The notes under the pieces: model-generated
Databases searched by the model: none
Told to the model about the DNA's origin: nothing
The model's input: the letters and a program-made list of their open reading frames with translations, nothing else
Origin: Cristatella mucedo
Lineage: Eukaryota > Bryozoa > Phylactolaemata > Cristatellidae
Direction: 5' to 3'
Assembly (NCBI GenBank): GCA_009760855.2
Contig: WPIO01000025.1
Span: forward strand, 5,113,501 to 5,177,500
DNA length: 64,000 nt
Program-made: the position numbers and the translations under genes
Shown: piece by piece, positions 46,235 to 60,800 of the stretch
Layout of the letters: each line of letters begins with the position of its first letter
Position numbering within the stretch: position 1 is the first letter of the stretch

Positions 46235-46444
46235 ATGGCTCCCTCTACAGGTCGGAGACTTGGGTGGATACCTGCACGATACATACTTGCGATCTTGGCC
46301 AGTTTTGGATTTGTCAACGTGTATGCCATGCGAGTGAACCTCAGCGTCGCCCTTGTGGCCATGGTTAAGGGCGGTAATGACAATTCAACTGCTGTTGATG
46401 AATGTGCAGCCGACAATTCTACGAACTCCGACAGCAGTGGTGAA
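46235..46444 (+). CDS. SLC17A5: SLC17A5-like exon with helix 1
   Basis: From ATG at 46235 it reads 70 codons to GGTGAA/GTAAGC: a short N-terminus, helix 1 ([17 protein letters not shown]), [12 protein letters not shown], and a luminal loop with N-glycosylation sequons (NDNST, NST/NSS-type). The ATG lies only 13 residues before the conserved Arg, while vertebrate sialin has about 38 residues there with a dileucine sorting signal. A possible acceptor (CTCTACAG at 46243-46250) means this may be an internal exon, with the sorting signal upstream. Confidence 0.85.
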
Positions 46445-49400
46445 GTAAGCAGTTGGCATCTGATCGAAAGATTGTCAGCCATGCCGAATTGCTGTAGATA
46501 TCTCTGTCCTTGTCGTCAAGTGTCTCAGTATCTAAGCTAGGGGTCACACAGCAGTGAGCTATTATTGACTGTTTGCTTTCACACGTTTATTTTTTTTACC
46601 GGCCACTTTGCTTTGAATTTTGTAGCCAAGGCTCTAAGCCTAAGGGTACCGTTCTCTTAACTTTCAGACATAGGTCTTGGGTTCGAGTCCTGCTGCAGGC
46701 AATTCTTTATTACCGACTGAAAATCAGAAATGATAACCGCTAAGTCTCTTCTGAGCTGCACATACAAAAGGGCTTGTGAATCATTAAACCTTTTCTTTTT
46801 TACTTTGTTTTACCATTCGTATTGGTGCATGCCGTAATCATAGCCCAAGATGGGATGTAGCGAGCAGTATTATAATGCCGAACTCTTGGAAAGGAGCGGC
46901 ACACAAGCCCACTCCCGAATGCTGGTTCGGTGGGCTAGTGTTCAAGTAATCGGTTGCCTTGCCTCTCAGCACAGTGTTCCACGAGCTATCCTACTTATCA
47001 GTAGTACCAAGGTCGTGGGATGACTGATGTGCATGGGACCAAGTTACCAAACACGAATCCGGGGATTTTACCGTATCTTTATTTGAATGCAGACAATGTT
47101 TGTAGTCTATTTTAATCTTATCTTCAAGCTCCTCTTAAACACTGGCTACGACAAATACACGGACCTGGTCCTATATGCAAAGTTCGGCTCCAGCTGAAAT
47201 ACCTTTCTTCTATTCGGAGCTAGACCTCCACCTCACACACTGGTGCGAGCCGTAAGTAGACCGAAGGCTTCAACACCTGAGGTCGCGAATAGCAGTGTCG
47301 GTTTAGGGTCTCAGAGGCCTCTTCCGAAATCCCGTACTCTAATCGCCGGTCTACCAGTGAGCCTACTCCCTAACCGGAAACGAACCCCCTTCTCCACTTC
47401 CACCTATAGCCGGGGACATGAACGCTCATAGTTTTATTCTCTAACAGGGCCATGCTTCCACTCCCAAACCTAGAGCAGGAACACTGGTTGAGGTACGACA
47501 TGGTCGCCTTCTAGACCATTTATTTTGTTATCAAAGGAGGATGGTGACTAATGAAAGGTCCGAGCTGGCAGTGGCCAGCCTCTGGACGGAGCATGTGACC
47601 CAAAACGAACTCTCAGACCTACACTAGGCATTGATGAACCGGCCTCATAAACCGGCCTAAGAATGTCGAACTGCAGTCACGTAGAGGGCAGATTGTTGGG
47701 GACATTTCCAATTGGAAATGCAATTAGTCAAAATCACACTGCACTTTCGAAAGCTCACCTCTGGAAGGCCAAGGTGCTTGTCTTCGGAGCAATTAATCGC
47801 ACTATGCCTTCAAATTAGCTCGTTATTTAAGATTAGAAGTTTTCTGCCTAGTATTTGATCAAACTAAGCCTTTTCGAGCTTGCCGTTCACAGACTGGGGT
47901 GATGTTCTGTCTCGAAATCCAGTTTCCCAAGTTAGCCATGATGGCAACAGGCAAAAACTTGAACTGCGCTTATTGCCTGCCTCCTTACCTTCAGGGCAGA
48001 GGCGCATCTCCACTCAGCAACGTTGCATTCTAAAATGATGCCCACCTGGCGATACGCTACAGTACCAGCCTGCTTCTCGTAACACCCCTAGAGAGACCAA
48101 GAGTTTTAATCGTAATCTAAGGCTACACTTTATGTGTGAGATAAATGACAGGTCAATGTATTTCACTATCTTCTCTTAGAATATGAGCACAGCCAGGTCG
48201 GCGACCTTGCACGTCCGCTTCCCCCCTCAGCAGCAATTTCGACGTGGCATCTTTGCGCCTCCCCTCCCCAAGAGTGGCTTTCGGATATGGCCAGCAGAAG
48301 ACTCAGCTGCCGGATGTGGCCAGCATAGGCCACAGCCACCAGTGCAGCACCTGCTAACCATAAAGCACAAGAGGGATGTGTTTAAACCAAGGATGCACAC
48401 ACCCTTCACCTTAAGAGTCTGTCAAGTCATTTCAGCTTCTACAATAGAAAGGATTAAAAGCAAAGCTGATTGCCAACCTATCAGTTTAAATTGAGTCTGA
48501 AGCCCAAAAGTAGTATGTATATACCTCCCTTTGTGACTCCGCAAAGTCATAAGGATTAAGTGGGTGTTTACTGGAAGGTTTTCTGTAGCTCACTCTGTAG
48601 CCTAACTAACTCTCGATGCTCAAATGCTAGAAAACGAAATTCATCTCATGCTACAAAGAGAAAGTGAGCCAGGAGAGCAGTTGAGGAAGTGAGTCGTATG
48701 GAAGTAGCAGCACTACGATAGCTGGAAAGGATGTGCCAGTTTTGGCAGCACGAGAGGTGTTGCTGCATCCGTATTGTGGAAGCGATGTCTAGTCTTGAAC
48801 CTTCAAAAAATTCAAATTCAAACAGATTCAAAAGCCAAAAGATTGTTACCAACGAATTTTGGGTGAAAAATTAAAAAGCTAATACATGCAAATGTCCATA
48901 AAAGATCTTAAGACAATTTAGGCTGACGCCGGTTCACCTTTCATCTGGGTGTGAAGGAGCCAAGTCATGGTGGGCACTCTTGGTTAGGGTAAGAATTCTG
49001 CTTTGCATCTGTTAATCAATGGTGAGCCATTGCTGCTCCTTCAGCAAAGGAGAAACTTGGCTTAATTTCTTGCATTATTTCAAAAAACCTTGCATTCATA
49101 TTCATTAACAGCTGTGGAGGCATCACTGTATTTTTCGGGAGGCTAGCCAAAATTAAATGACATCACTCCAGTATAGCAGAGTCAGGGAGCTAGTGCGATC
49201 TTTAGCTAGTCACCGTAGTAGGTATTCTTTAATCTTGGACAGTGATCAAACTAGATGACTGGCTGTGTAAGAGGTATTCTGAATGAAACTGTTAAGAGTC
49301 AAATGGTCGTTAAAGAGGACACCTGTAATAATAGCACTAATAGCACGCAACAGCAGTCGCACTATAGCACCATTAAGTAGAAGGGCTAGTCTTTTAGTTC

Positions 49401-52400
49401 AATTGTACGTTAAGGGTGGCCTGCTTTAGCAAAGGAAGCATATGCTTGAGTTGCTTGAATTTATTAACCAAGCTCTTAGCCATATTCCGTATCAGCTGTA
49501 TATATTTAGTGGCTTTTGCAGCAGCAATAAGAGCTCTGCATACCTCTGTATGGAATCTGCTACTTTCCGAGTTTTTCTGTCTCAGTGATATGTGGAGTGA
49601 CATGTCAAGTGGAAATCTTAAATGCCTAATATGCATAGCAGAAATGTGCATTCAAGCAAGATATGATAATCTGCCCATAAAGTATTCAGGGTTGGCTATG
49701 GTCTAGTCTGAGTCTGATTGCCTGATACCTCATTTGCGATAGTGTTCAGCAGGTTTGCTTAAGAGAGTTCCTGGATGCTGGCACTACGTCAATGCCTTAG
49801 TCATTAGAGTTTTTAAGAATGGAGGCAATGATAGCTGCAGTCTCCCTGGGTTGATTCTCAATGAAGCTTCCGGTTTCCAGGTCATCTTTTAAAGATATTT
49901 GTACTTGCAGTAGCTGAGCAGATAGATCTCAGCGATGGTCATCGATGGTATTGGCACAGGCTGAATTCTGCACCGATGTGCCGAATTCTAAGGATCTGTC
50001 CCCTCTACTGCTGCTTACATCCTACAAGTATCTTCTAACCCCGCACCTGTAATTTTGTGTATGAGCATTGTAAGATAACTAAGGCTGGATTTCATTAGCA
50101 ACGACTCCTGCTTATGGGGCGTTTTGGTTTTTCAATTAACAACACCAGCTGTCAAATCGTGTAATGAAGCATCTATTCATGTCAAGTCTGGATTGTTAAT
50201 GTCAGCTCGTCATTCCTGTGCTAGGATTTTGTCACAATATGCCACATTAAAGCATACTTCTTTACAGATTATTCTGACTGAATTATTCATAGTTGCCATG
50301 TAGAATATTATAAAGTGTACCTTCATAGTGCAAAGTTGGAAAACCCTGGACAGCAAATGCGATCCACTGAGGTTTCTAGGGTGCTTACGCTGCCATGGTC
50401 TTACGTAACATTTTCCTTTCACTGTCAGTAACTACCGCTCGTGTTCTTGCAGCGCAGGCTAATCGAAAACTAGCAGGAGGTAAGATAATGAGCCGGTTTA
50501 GATAATGACCAGGTCGCATAAAGGTGGCAGGCAGGTGGGAAATCATCCCTGAACAGCTAGGCTAATCCAGTGGGAGCTAGAACTGGTGCTTAGTGACCTT
50601 TGTTCAGCGGTCTACTTATGAGTTTGCCACCGGCAGAGTACATTGGATAGGGGGGCTGGCAAGCAGGTACACAGGCACGTGAGTGGCACCGTGGTGGTGG
50701 CCCAAAAAGAGAAACGATCGGTGAGCCTAAAGGTCAATACTGCTCTGGGCCCGCATTGGTCTTGATGAACCAGGGCCGGCCTTAGCACTGCTGACACTGC
50801 TGTCTGTACTGGCCGTTCTCGCTAGCTAGCTGGTAGGAGACGAGAGTAGCAGATCCATTGGTGGATTCAGCCAATGGTCGCTCGCGGTCTCATGGAAAGT
50901 GAATCAAGTGCAGGTGATCGGCTCAACGGCTGCGGTTAATAATAATAATAATAACACACTTGAACTCAGAGAACTTCAACTCTTTCTTGGCGCTTTAGTT
51001 TGCTGCAAAGAAAACACGATCTGATGGTTAGCGGTAGCATGCTCGATAAACAACAAGAATAAACATATTAGGGGTGACTTGCACAGGGTCAGCACGAACA
51101 GCATGCTGTTAAGATTAGTAATAGGTCAACCACTGGTCTTTCAGCTGCTGCTGTGGTGGCTGCTCATGTGGCTGATGTGGCTGCACTGCTCAAAGATCTC
51201 TTTTGATTGAGTCGAGTAGTGTTCCTCCCTTCACAGGAGATCTCTCAGCAGTGATGAGGGGTCGGGTGCCTGCAAACCACCACTGCAATGCAAAGTCGGC
51301 AAGCCAGACAAACCACCACTGCAAAGCAGAGGCGCTGCCCTAGAGGCTTTCCGACGGGCAGCAGTCAGTCGCTTGCCATTGGTGTGGCAATGAGCTCAGT
51401 GAGAATCCCGTGGTTCGGTAGATAGCGGGCAGACTGACCAGCTTAGACTGACCTCGATCGGTGTTTGAGGGGGCGGGTTGCCAGGGCTTCGAAGCCCACT
51501 GAATGGGGGCGGGAAAGCAGCCTAGTGGAGCAAAGGTGACAAGGGTGACAAGGAGGCAGCCGCAAGCAGGTGTCTCCTGCTTTGAGCCCAGAGTGCCACC
51601 CACACTAGCTCGGCTGCCTCGCGATCTGAGCTTAGTAAGCAATCGGATTTTATGTGCAAATACTATCAATTGCCCAGACGAATGCATTCTTAGCTGAGCC
51701 CTCTAACTGCCTAGAAGACTCTGCAGGCTGGTAACAGGCAGCAGCGATGCATTGAGGCAGACCTGCTGAATAGCATCGCGGACAGTCTTAATCACTCGGA
51801 AATTGATAGCTGTGTATTGAAATTTTAGAAGGTCTTCAGGCTTCTATCATGGTCTTTGGTTCAACTTCTTGTGCATCAACATGCATGCGTGTGCACTCGG
51901 CAAGGATTCGGCCGAGGATGGACCGACCGGCGACCTTTATCCGTGGAAGCCAATCGTAGCAAGCTGGAAGGGGTGTGTCGAAGTGGCAGGCTGTCCCTTT
52001 AGGGTCCATTCAAAGGTGACCTGGGTCCGGCAGCCTCTCCTTTACTTTGTCAGCGTAAGCACACTTTGTGCATGCGCAAGCGCCCACCCACACACACACT
52101 CGCGCTCAGATACACGGGCATGTATGTACACCTGCATGCCCATGGACATAGCCGTGCATATTTTTTATTGCCTAGCTTGCCAGCTCACGAAGAGGCTGGT
52201 AGAGTTACTTCATGGCATTTCCATATCTACTGGCTCCAGCCTCAATAGACAGGCACAGGCATCTGCAGATATGTGGTGCCAAACCTTGACTTCTGTCTGG
52301 TCTGCTACCACCATTATTTGGGTTGTGGCTGTCGGACAGCAGGTAGCCACTGCCATTGTCTCATCAGCATACATGCAATGTCTCTAGTGAATGTCAATTT

Positions 52401-55196
52401 GACACACTAAAGAATTGCTACATGCTAGAAAAACCGTGTTGGGGTGGATGCAGGTCGAGACAGGTAGCAGCGCTAGCCTGAGCATGGTTTCCGGTAGGCT
52501 GGCTTGGCCGAATGGCAGAAAATGCATTTTTCACGAGACAAGAAATGCTATGTCGATAGCCAATCGTGAAAGATGATCCGGGATGTCCGTGCTTCGAGGC
52601 AGCAGCAAAGCCTGGTGGGATGAGTGCAGCCTGCATGCGGCTCGTGCATCCACTGTGGTGGCTCCACGCCTTCCAGACTTCATCGGGCAGCTGGTTAGGA
52701 CCGGTTGTTGGCAGATCGTCTGTCCATCGACATCACGGATCAGCCTGCCCACTGGCACCGTCTGAGGTAGAAGCTTGCCCAGCAAGATAAGGGCCACTTC
52801 AGGAGACCGTGACCAGTGGATCGAAGTCAGTCGGGCAGAGCCCTCTGCCACTCCCCCAGTGGCACTGGTGGACTCTTGACCTGTAACCTGATTGTGAGCA
52901 TCGTCGGGAGGCGAATGCTTTTGCAAATAAGCCAGCGGTTCTGTGCAGTGTACACCTGACCAGCTTCTAGGCTTGTTGAGAGCAATGGTAATGGTAATAT
53001 GGTTAGACACTGCTGCTGCAGCTACCATGCTGCTGCAAAGACGGCAGTTCTAAAGCAAAGGGTCAGCTTGTTGCTGGCTCTCTTGATCCAAAAAGCTCCC
53101 TTTCCTTCCCTCCCCCTCTCCCTTGACCTCCCATCCTCCCCCTGCAAATGACGTTTAACTGTCACTTAACTATGTATCAGAGTATGTATCAGAAGTCCCT
53201 AAATAGGGATCAAGTCATCTCAGTGAGCCTATAAGAATGATATTTTATTATTATTATTATTATCGTTATAATCATGTTGTGCAGGGATGGAGCCGGTGAG
53301 GGGCAGGGGAGCAATTGCCCCCACTCATAGACAGAGGCTCTGTACCTAGCTCGTGTACCTCAGTACCTAGATCGTTGGGCAAATTTCCGCAGGCTCAAGG
53401 GGCAGAAGCAGTATGAAGACGTGACACAGACGAGTCGAATAGATTTGTCAATTTTTTCTATTTTAATGTGGTACCTATGTCATGTGTGAAGTGACCTATA
53501 GCTCCCTTGCCCCCAACCTGACAGTTCTTACTCCTTGCCCCTGATGTACTACCAAGGAGATGCAATACTTGACTTCAAGGTTTTGTCGCTCACTTTTAGG
53601 TCACTTTATTCTTTGGCTCCAGCCTATCTCTCAGATATACTCCCCCATCAGGCCAAGCATCGTACCACCTGCTTTTCGGAATCCAACAGTCTACAAATAC
53701 CCCGTACAAACCTCAAATCCTTTAGAGACCGTGCATTTAGTTCGTATGCTCCCAAAGCCTGGAACTCCCCCCCCCCCGACCTGCGTCAGAACATCCCCTG
53801 ACCTGACCACATTTAAAAAGAATTAAAAAACACACCTATTTAGTACCGCATTTAGTGGGTCCCTGTGATTCGTCCTTGATGTGCTTATGCGTGCTGACAC
53901 TGTGCATGCTGCCACTAACCACATTTGCATGCTGACCCTGTGCATGTCATCCCTAACCATGTTATTTATTTTGTTTGCTTAGCAAGCATGATTTTTACTC
54001 ACGATTCAATTGCATTTCCCTTTGCAGCAAATGTAAAGCACCTAGAGAGAGATTAAGTTCTCTGAAGGCGCTTTATCGAGTGCATTATTATTATTAGTAC
54101 TTGCAACCGACTGCAGATTCAGGGCGGTAACTGATCACTGTAGACTATTGTTGAATGCCAAGGGAGGTGCGATCTGGCTAGCAGACTCCTCATGCTTAAG
54201 CTATCGTTTTGTTAGGTTTTCATTACTTTGTCTCTTTTAATGTCATCCTCCTACAGAAACCCGTTAGAAAGACTGATCGCCGTGATGGATTCCAGAAACC
54301 CCTGATGGCTGATCCCCTGCAAGTCATGATCATGTGCAAGAGCATTAATCAGCATTCCTGAGACTAGAAGCTTGACAAAAAAACTGTGTTCGACCTCTCT
54401 GCTATTTTGTGTAGCTGCACAGTTCCATAGCTTGACAGTACGATTTCGACCTGATTCATTTTACCTTTACACTACAAGAACTAGAATGAGATCGGAGAGC
54501 ACAAAAGCTACAGAGTGTACTAAGCAACATACGTGGTCCATCTCCTGACCATGCTCCCTGATAAGTGATTGGCCCCTTTAGTCAATATGTATAACCCAAT
54601 GCTTGCTCTGGCGGTCTATTCACAGGTGTAATGCAGCCTATATTTAATCCAGTGTCTTCTTTGCATGTAGCCATTTAATTGCCATAGGCAGCTGGCATGC
54701 ATGGTGCCGACGGAGCTTCTTCCTTGTGCAAGCAGCTAAGGCCTCAGCGATGCTGCCATCGCGCAGTCTGTGCTTGTTTGAGCATTGTGTCGTCGTGGTG
54801 TGGCATGGTTCTTAGTGAGTTGCTTGAGGATGAGGACAGCATAATCTAGTGGATTTGCAGGTTACTCGAAGCAATTAGCCGGGCACATCCGGGTCGATCT
54901 GATGGCAAACCTATATAATTGATTTCCCTTATGTGAAAATCCCAGCAGTCTAATCATAGTGCGACTGCCACGTGGCTGGATTCAGTGTCAAACAAGGGCG
55001 ATCAATATTGCGATGAAGGCACGAGAGACGGCAAATACTAAGACTTACTTAGCCTGCTTCTTGCAGCATAGTGCAGCAAAGGCTTTTCAACTTTTTGGTA
55101 TGTGGGCCCTGTCACACGTGAAAGAAGTTCTGACCTGACACGATGTGCCCAATGTTCACCACAGGCTGCTGCCTCCCTCTGGTCGCTGCTGAAGTG

Positions 55197-55291
<95 letters not shown>

Positions 55292-57773
55292 GATTTATCC
55301 TATAGACGGCGGCTTGGAGCTGCTTGAGCTGCCTACCGGCGCAACTCTTGCCTTGTTCTATAGGATGGAGAGTTCGTATGGGACCGACAAGCGCAGGAGC
55401 TACTGCTGGGCTGCTTCTTCTATGGCTATATCGTGACACAGATCCCAGCCGGCTGGATGGCAGAGAAGTAGGTCAAGCAGCCGATTGTCGGTCGCTGCAG
55501 GCAGCAGCTCACTGCTGGCTGCATTCGTGCTCGCGGGTCGAGAGGTCAGAAGCATCGTCAAAGGCATGCAGTTGGATCAGCCTGGGCAGCCAAGATGTCA
55601 AGCTCATTCGAGGCACTCGGGCACAGGAACCACAACAGCTGAGCGAGCGCGCGCTTGTGCATGCGCAGAGTGCTAACAGGTGAACGGTCTTGGTGCAGCC
55701 ACTCGGCCATGCACCCCATCCACTCTGCTCTCAGGACAGCGCTGCTCCTACGCACGGTCCGATATTATGTGCAGCTGCTCGCTGAAGAAGTAGCTTGCAA
55801 CTCCCGGTGCCAATGCACACGGGGCTCTCCAAAAAAATGCATAGTTCCTCTGAATTCCCGCCCGACCTCCTATCAAGATGTAGCGCCTGGCTAGCTGCCT
55901 TGATGCATGCTTCGGCAGTGCCCCTCCCTGCGGGGAGGGGGGGGTCAGTCAAGTTGTGATTGCCACCAGCAGCAGTCCTGTACTGCTGTCACGTATCACA
56001 ATCTTGGGCTGTACAGGGCTTTGCCGTCGCTGTCGCATCAAGCCACAATGTAGGGGTGAGACTGCACTTGCCACTCAAATCACGGGGTGGCCACTTATGC
56101 CGTCAATCTTAATCCGTTTTGCAATTGCTTTGATCGGCCATTTTTCACAGATAGAAACAAAAGAGGTTGGTCTCATCTTTTGCAGGTTCGGTGCCAAGAA
56201 AATTTATGGCATTGGAATTCTCGGCACGTCGGTTTTCACATTACTTACTCCAATCGCTGCACGCAAGAGCTTCAATGTACTGGTTGCAGTAAGGGTACTC
56301 GAAGGGTTATTTGAGGTATTCATCTGTCTTTGTCATGGATCATACATCGCTAGTATGGTTATGAAAACGACGCGGTAATTGTTTGGGAATCATCCTGGAT
56401 CATCTCCGCACCTGCGTGTGTACTGTGTAGCCGGCCAGTGTTGCATGGAAGGTCTCGGCGTTTACTGGTTCTGGAAGCTACTAGTCTGTCAATAATGTAG
56501 CTTAGATGCTGTGGCAATGAATTCGATCCGCTTGAGCCGCTAGGGGCAGTTGTTTTGATCTGTAGGGGGCCAGCTCTCCTATGTGGTTCACCGGCTGGCT
56601 GTGCTGTGCAGCAGAGAAGCTTGGAGCATTCAGTTACTCAGCAGCTGATTCGAGATGATTTGGTTAGCTGCATGATCTTAGTAGTAGTAGTAGTAATAAT
56701 AATAATAATAATAACACACTTGAAAAAGTGCCTTCAGAGAACTCTTTCTAGGTGCTTTACATTTGCTTTAAAGGAAACACGGTGGGGGTTGGAGTTTCAA
56801 AGCAGACGGGACAGCGGCTGCATGCTGTCGCCCTGCAAGCCGTCGCGAGGAAAGAAGGTAACGCCTGCTAAAGTGCCACGGTGTTGATGTGTCGTCGCTA
56901 GTGTGGTGGTGCTAAATTACCTACAACAAGCAGGACACGAAATGCTCTACTAGGGAAAGAGTGGTGGAGGCAGATGGCAGGTTTATAGCATGCCAAGGAT
57001 AGTATGTGGTACAGGTATATGGTGCATTTACTTTTGAGCTTGCTCAGCAGTGAAACCTTAAGATGGTCAGACAATTGCATAGAAGAAACCTTATTTGACT
57101 GCAACTGCCCTGTCGGTAGGAGACCATCTGGGCTTAGAGGTCTCTGCAAAGACAGGAAGACTTAGCCCTCTCAACTCTTGTGGACACAAATTGGAAATAT
57201 CACGAGGCTGCCAGCTTAGATGGGAGTTTTGTAGACAAAGTGTGGCTCTGTTGTCTAGAGCCTGTGGGCAGTCAGCTGCCTCTGGCCTCTACCAAAGAGC
57301 TAACCACCAGGGACCTAATGCCAAGGTGACCATTTGCTACCTCCTTTCTACTTTAGTGGGCTCTCAAACCACTATCTCCCCTGTCCCTCGGCTACAATTC
57401 ATCGTGCTGCTCCTGGTACTAAACTGACATCTTTTGGGGATCAAGCCTTCAGTTCGTCGCCGAGTGCACCTAGCAGAGAAAAGCCATGTCTACCCATTCT
57501 AACAATTGGAGTCAAGAATGGCCTCGATGTCTGGCTATGGCTGGTAAATCCACTCTCACTTGGTAACAGGAGAGATCTCGTAAGTGTGGAGGTAGTGAAG
57601 TTTAGGGTTTGAAGGCAAATGGGAAATGGAACAAACTCTTTCATTCTCTCAGACTGTTTCCCATGCTGCTTGTTCATGAAGGCAGTATCCGGGTTGCTTT
57701 TTGGGGTCTGTATCTTATCTGTCGGCTGCCTCAGAAGTCTCATATCTATCTCAAAGAAGGAGACCTGTGTGTG

Positions 57774-57814
<41 letters not shown>

Positions 57815-60800
57815 CACCCCTAACCATATTATACTTATTGTTTATTTTGCATGGTTACTATTAATATTATTATTATGAGACCATTCAGCTTATTCTTCAA
57901 ACCTGCCTGCCAAGACCCTTTCCGGCAGCCTCCGGTCTCCACCTGTATTACTAGTCAAAATGGATGACGTCAGCTTGAAGTTATTGGGTGTTTTTACTCC
58001 TAACGTTTGTCAGACTAGGGACACTTTTAGCTAGAGATCAATGTACTAGCTGATTCAGTGGCCTCTTTTGTATAGCAACAGAAGAGCCTTTACGGTTATT
58101 ACTACTATTTGCAGTGGCACTACAGGATCGCCCATCGCAGGAGTCAAACACACGACCTCGGTTCCGAGGTGGTGAAAAGAAAAACTTAGTGTGTCATCAC
58201 GGCTCACCGAACTCTCTCACGTTCAGCTTTCCCGTTACACCCAGTGAGCTTGTCTTTTTTCTTGTGTGATTTTCGTTCTTACTTGTGAAAGATACAATGC
58301 ATCTTACTAAGCAGCGTTTCTACTAACCAGCCCCTGTGAGTGTCGTCTTTTGTGCTGTTACATGCTAGCCTAAACAAGAGACCTTGTTTGTCATTTACTC
58401 ATGGTTATTGCTTCTCTTGCAGCAAGTGATTAGCACCAGGATTTGGATTTGGTTCTCTTAGGATACTATACAAAATACTTATTGATAGTATTCTCATGAT
58501 TATCAGCGGTGAATTTATCTAATGCTGAGCTTCTCCTGCAACTTAATGGCTGAGCTGGGGATTCCATGGGTGACCAGGTGGTGGTCCGGTTTCGAAGAAT
58601 TGATAATTTACCAACTTGCTGCTTTCCAGCAGCTGGCTGGTAGGCTCGCTTGGCTCATGGTGCTTGGCCGCTCTTAAAAATCAAAAAGTGGTATTCTTAG
58701 ACGTCATTAACCGGTGCCTTTTAAGCAATAGATCATGCAAGAAAAGCACCTGCCCACGTTCTTTCCCATTCTGCCCCGCCCTCCAGGCTTGCCACACCCA
58801 ACCTACTGCAGACAATCGGTGATGATGAGGATAATATTGATAGCAATAGTATGACATTTGTGCAGTGCCCTATCAGCAAGCACGAGTTAGCGCAGAAAGG
58901 AATATTCACCCAGACCAAAAAACATTGCAGTGAGGAACAGGGGGAGCAGTGGATTGGCTTCTTTTTAAATGTTAAGCAAGAAAATATCGTGCGACAGTCG
59001 ACACTGCGCTTCAGATTTTGAAGGCATACGAACTAAGGCATCATTTTCAACCGAGGATTTAGGGTTGGCACGCAAAATGCAGCTAAACAACTCGAGCCAG
59101 AGGAGTGGTCGCTACGAAGGGAAGCAAGCAAGTGGGAAGTAGTTTGGATAGCTTGGGGTCTGAGCAAGAAAATGAAGGGACCTAAAAGTGGGCGACAAAG
59201 AAAATAAATATGATAAAACAATAAAGTCGATATGTCCCTCGATGGGGAGCCAGTGCAGGTCGATGCAATGTGGTACAATGTGACGATTGCAAGGCTCACA
59301 AAATGCACTGTTATTGGTGGACCCGTCTAGCACCGCCATCTTATCACGTTTCTCCCCTGCCTTTTTTCCTTTTTTTAGGGAGTGACCTTTCCGTGCATGC
59401 ATGCCATGTGGGCTCAGTGGGCGCCTCCGCTGGAGCGCAGTCGCCTGTCAGTCATGACGTATGCCGGTGCACAGCTCGGCACCGTCATATCGCTGCCAGT
59501 GTCGGGCCTCCTCGCCAAGTACGGCTTTGACGGTGGCTGGCCGTCGGTATTCTACGTATTCGGTGAGAACAAGTGGCAGCAGCTCGAAGTACCGTCCATC
59601 ATGCACGACGGTGCATTTTCACTCTGCAGAGCGCATATCGTATCTTAATAATAATAATAATTCACTTGATAAAGCGCCCTCAGAGAACTTAATCTCTCTC
59701 TAGGTGCTTTACATTTGCTGCAAAGTGAAATGCAATTGAATGGTAAGTAAAATCATGCTTGAAAAACAAACAAAATGAATAATATGGTTAGGGTTGACAT
59801 GCACAGGGTCAGCATGCAAATGTGGTTAGTGGCAGCATGCACAGCACGCATAAGCACATCAAGGACGAATCACAGGGACCCACTAAATGCTGTCCTAAAT
59901 AAGTGTTTTTAGGTTCCTTTTAAATGTGGTCAGGTCGGGGGATGTTTTGACGCAGGTCGGGAGGCAGTTCCAGGCTTTGGGAGCATACGAACTAAATGCA
60001 CGGTCTCCAAAGGATTTAAGGTTTGTACGAGGTATTTCTAGACTGTTGGATTCCGAAAAGCGGGTGGTACGATGCTTGGCCTGATGGGGTAGTATATCTG
60101 AAAGATAGGCTGGAGCCATAGAATGAAGGGACCTAAAAGTGAGCGACAAAACCTTGAAGTCAATCCGTTGCTTGACTGGTAGCCAGTGCAGGTCGGCAAG
60201 AAGTGGAGTAATGTGGCAACTGCGACGCTCACGACAGACAAGTCTAGCTGCCGAGTTTTGCACCAGCTGCAATCGCCTGATCGCACATGCTGGTAGGCCA
60301 GTAAGCAGTGAGTTGCAGAAGTCGTGACAGGATGTCACGAATGTATGGACCAACTTAGATGTGGTATCTTTATCTAAACAAGCCCGAATTTTAGCAATGT
60401 TATGAAGCTGAAAATAGGCGGATTTGACTGTGGAGCTGATATGGTCGTCTAACGAGAGGTCGCTTTGGAATATGACACCTAGATTTTGAGCTGATTCAAC
60501 TGGAGATATGCTGGCAGAGCCAATTTTGAAAGTCAGCCTTTCCAATCTCTGAATAACACTGGGTTTGCCCATAACAAGTAAGTTAGTTTTACCATTGTTT
60601 AGTTTTAGAAAATTTGCTGCCATCTATGTGCGGATGTCATCAATGCATGCAGCTAGTGAGTTGAGAGAATTTGAGGTGCTCGAAGGCTAGGAGGGATCAA
60701 AGCAAAGGTACAACTGAGTGTCATCCGCATAGAAGTGAAAGCCTAGATTGTGCTTGGCAATCACATCAGTAAGAGGCAGAGTATAAACCGTGAAAAGAAC

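Noticed and set aside
55038..55439. Arg-Glu and Ser-Leu repeat frames
   Set aside because: Translations of the (CT)n array; only the exon 2 frame at its right side is coding.
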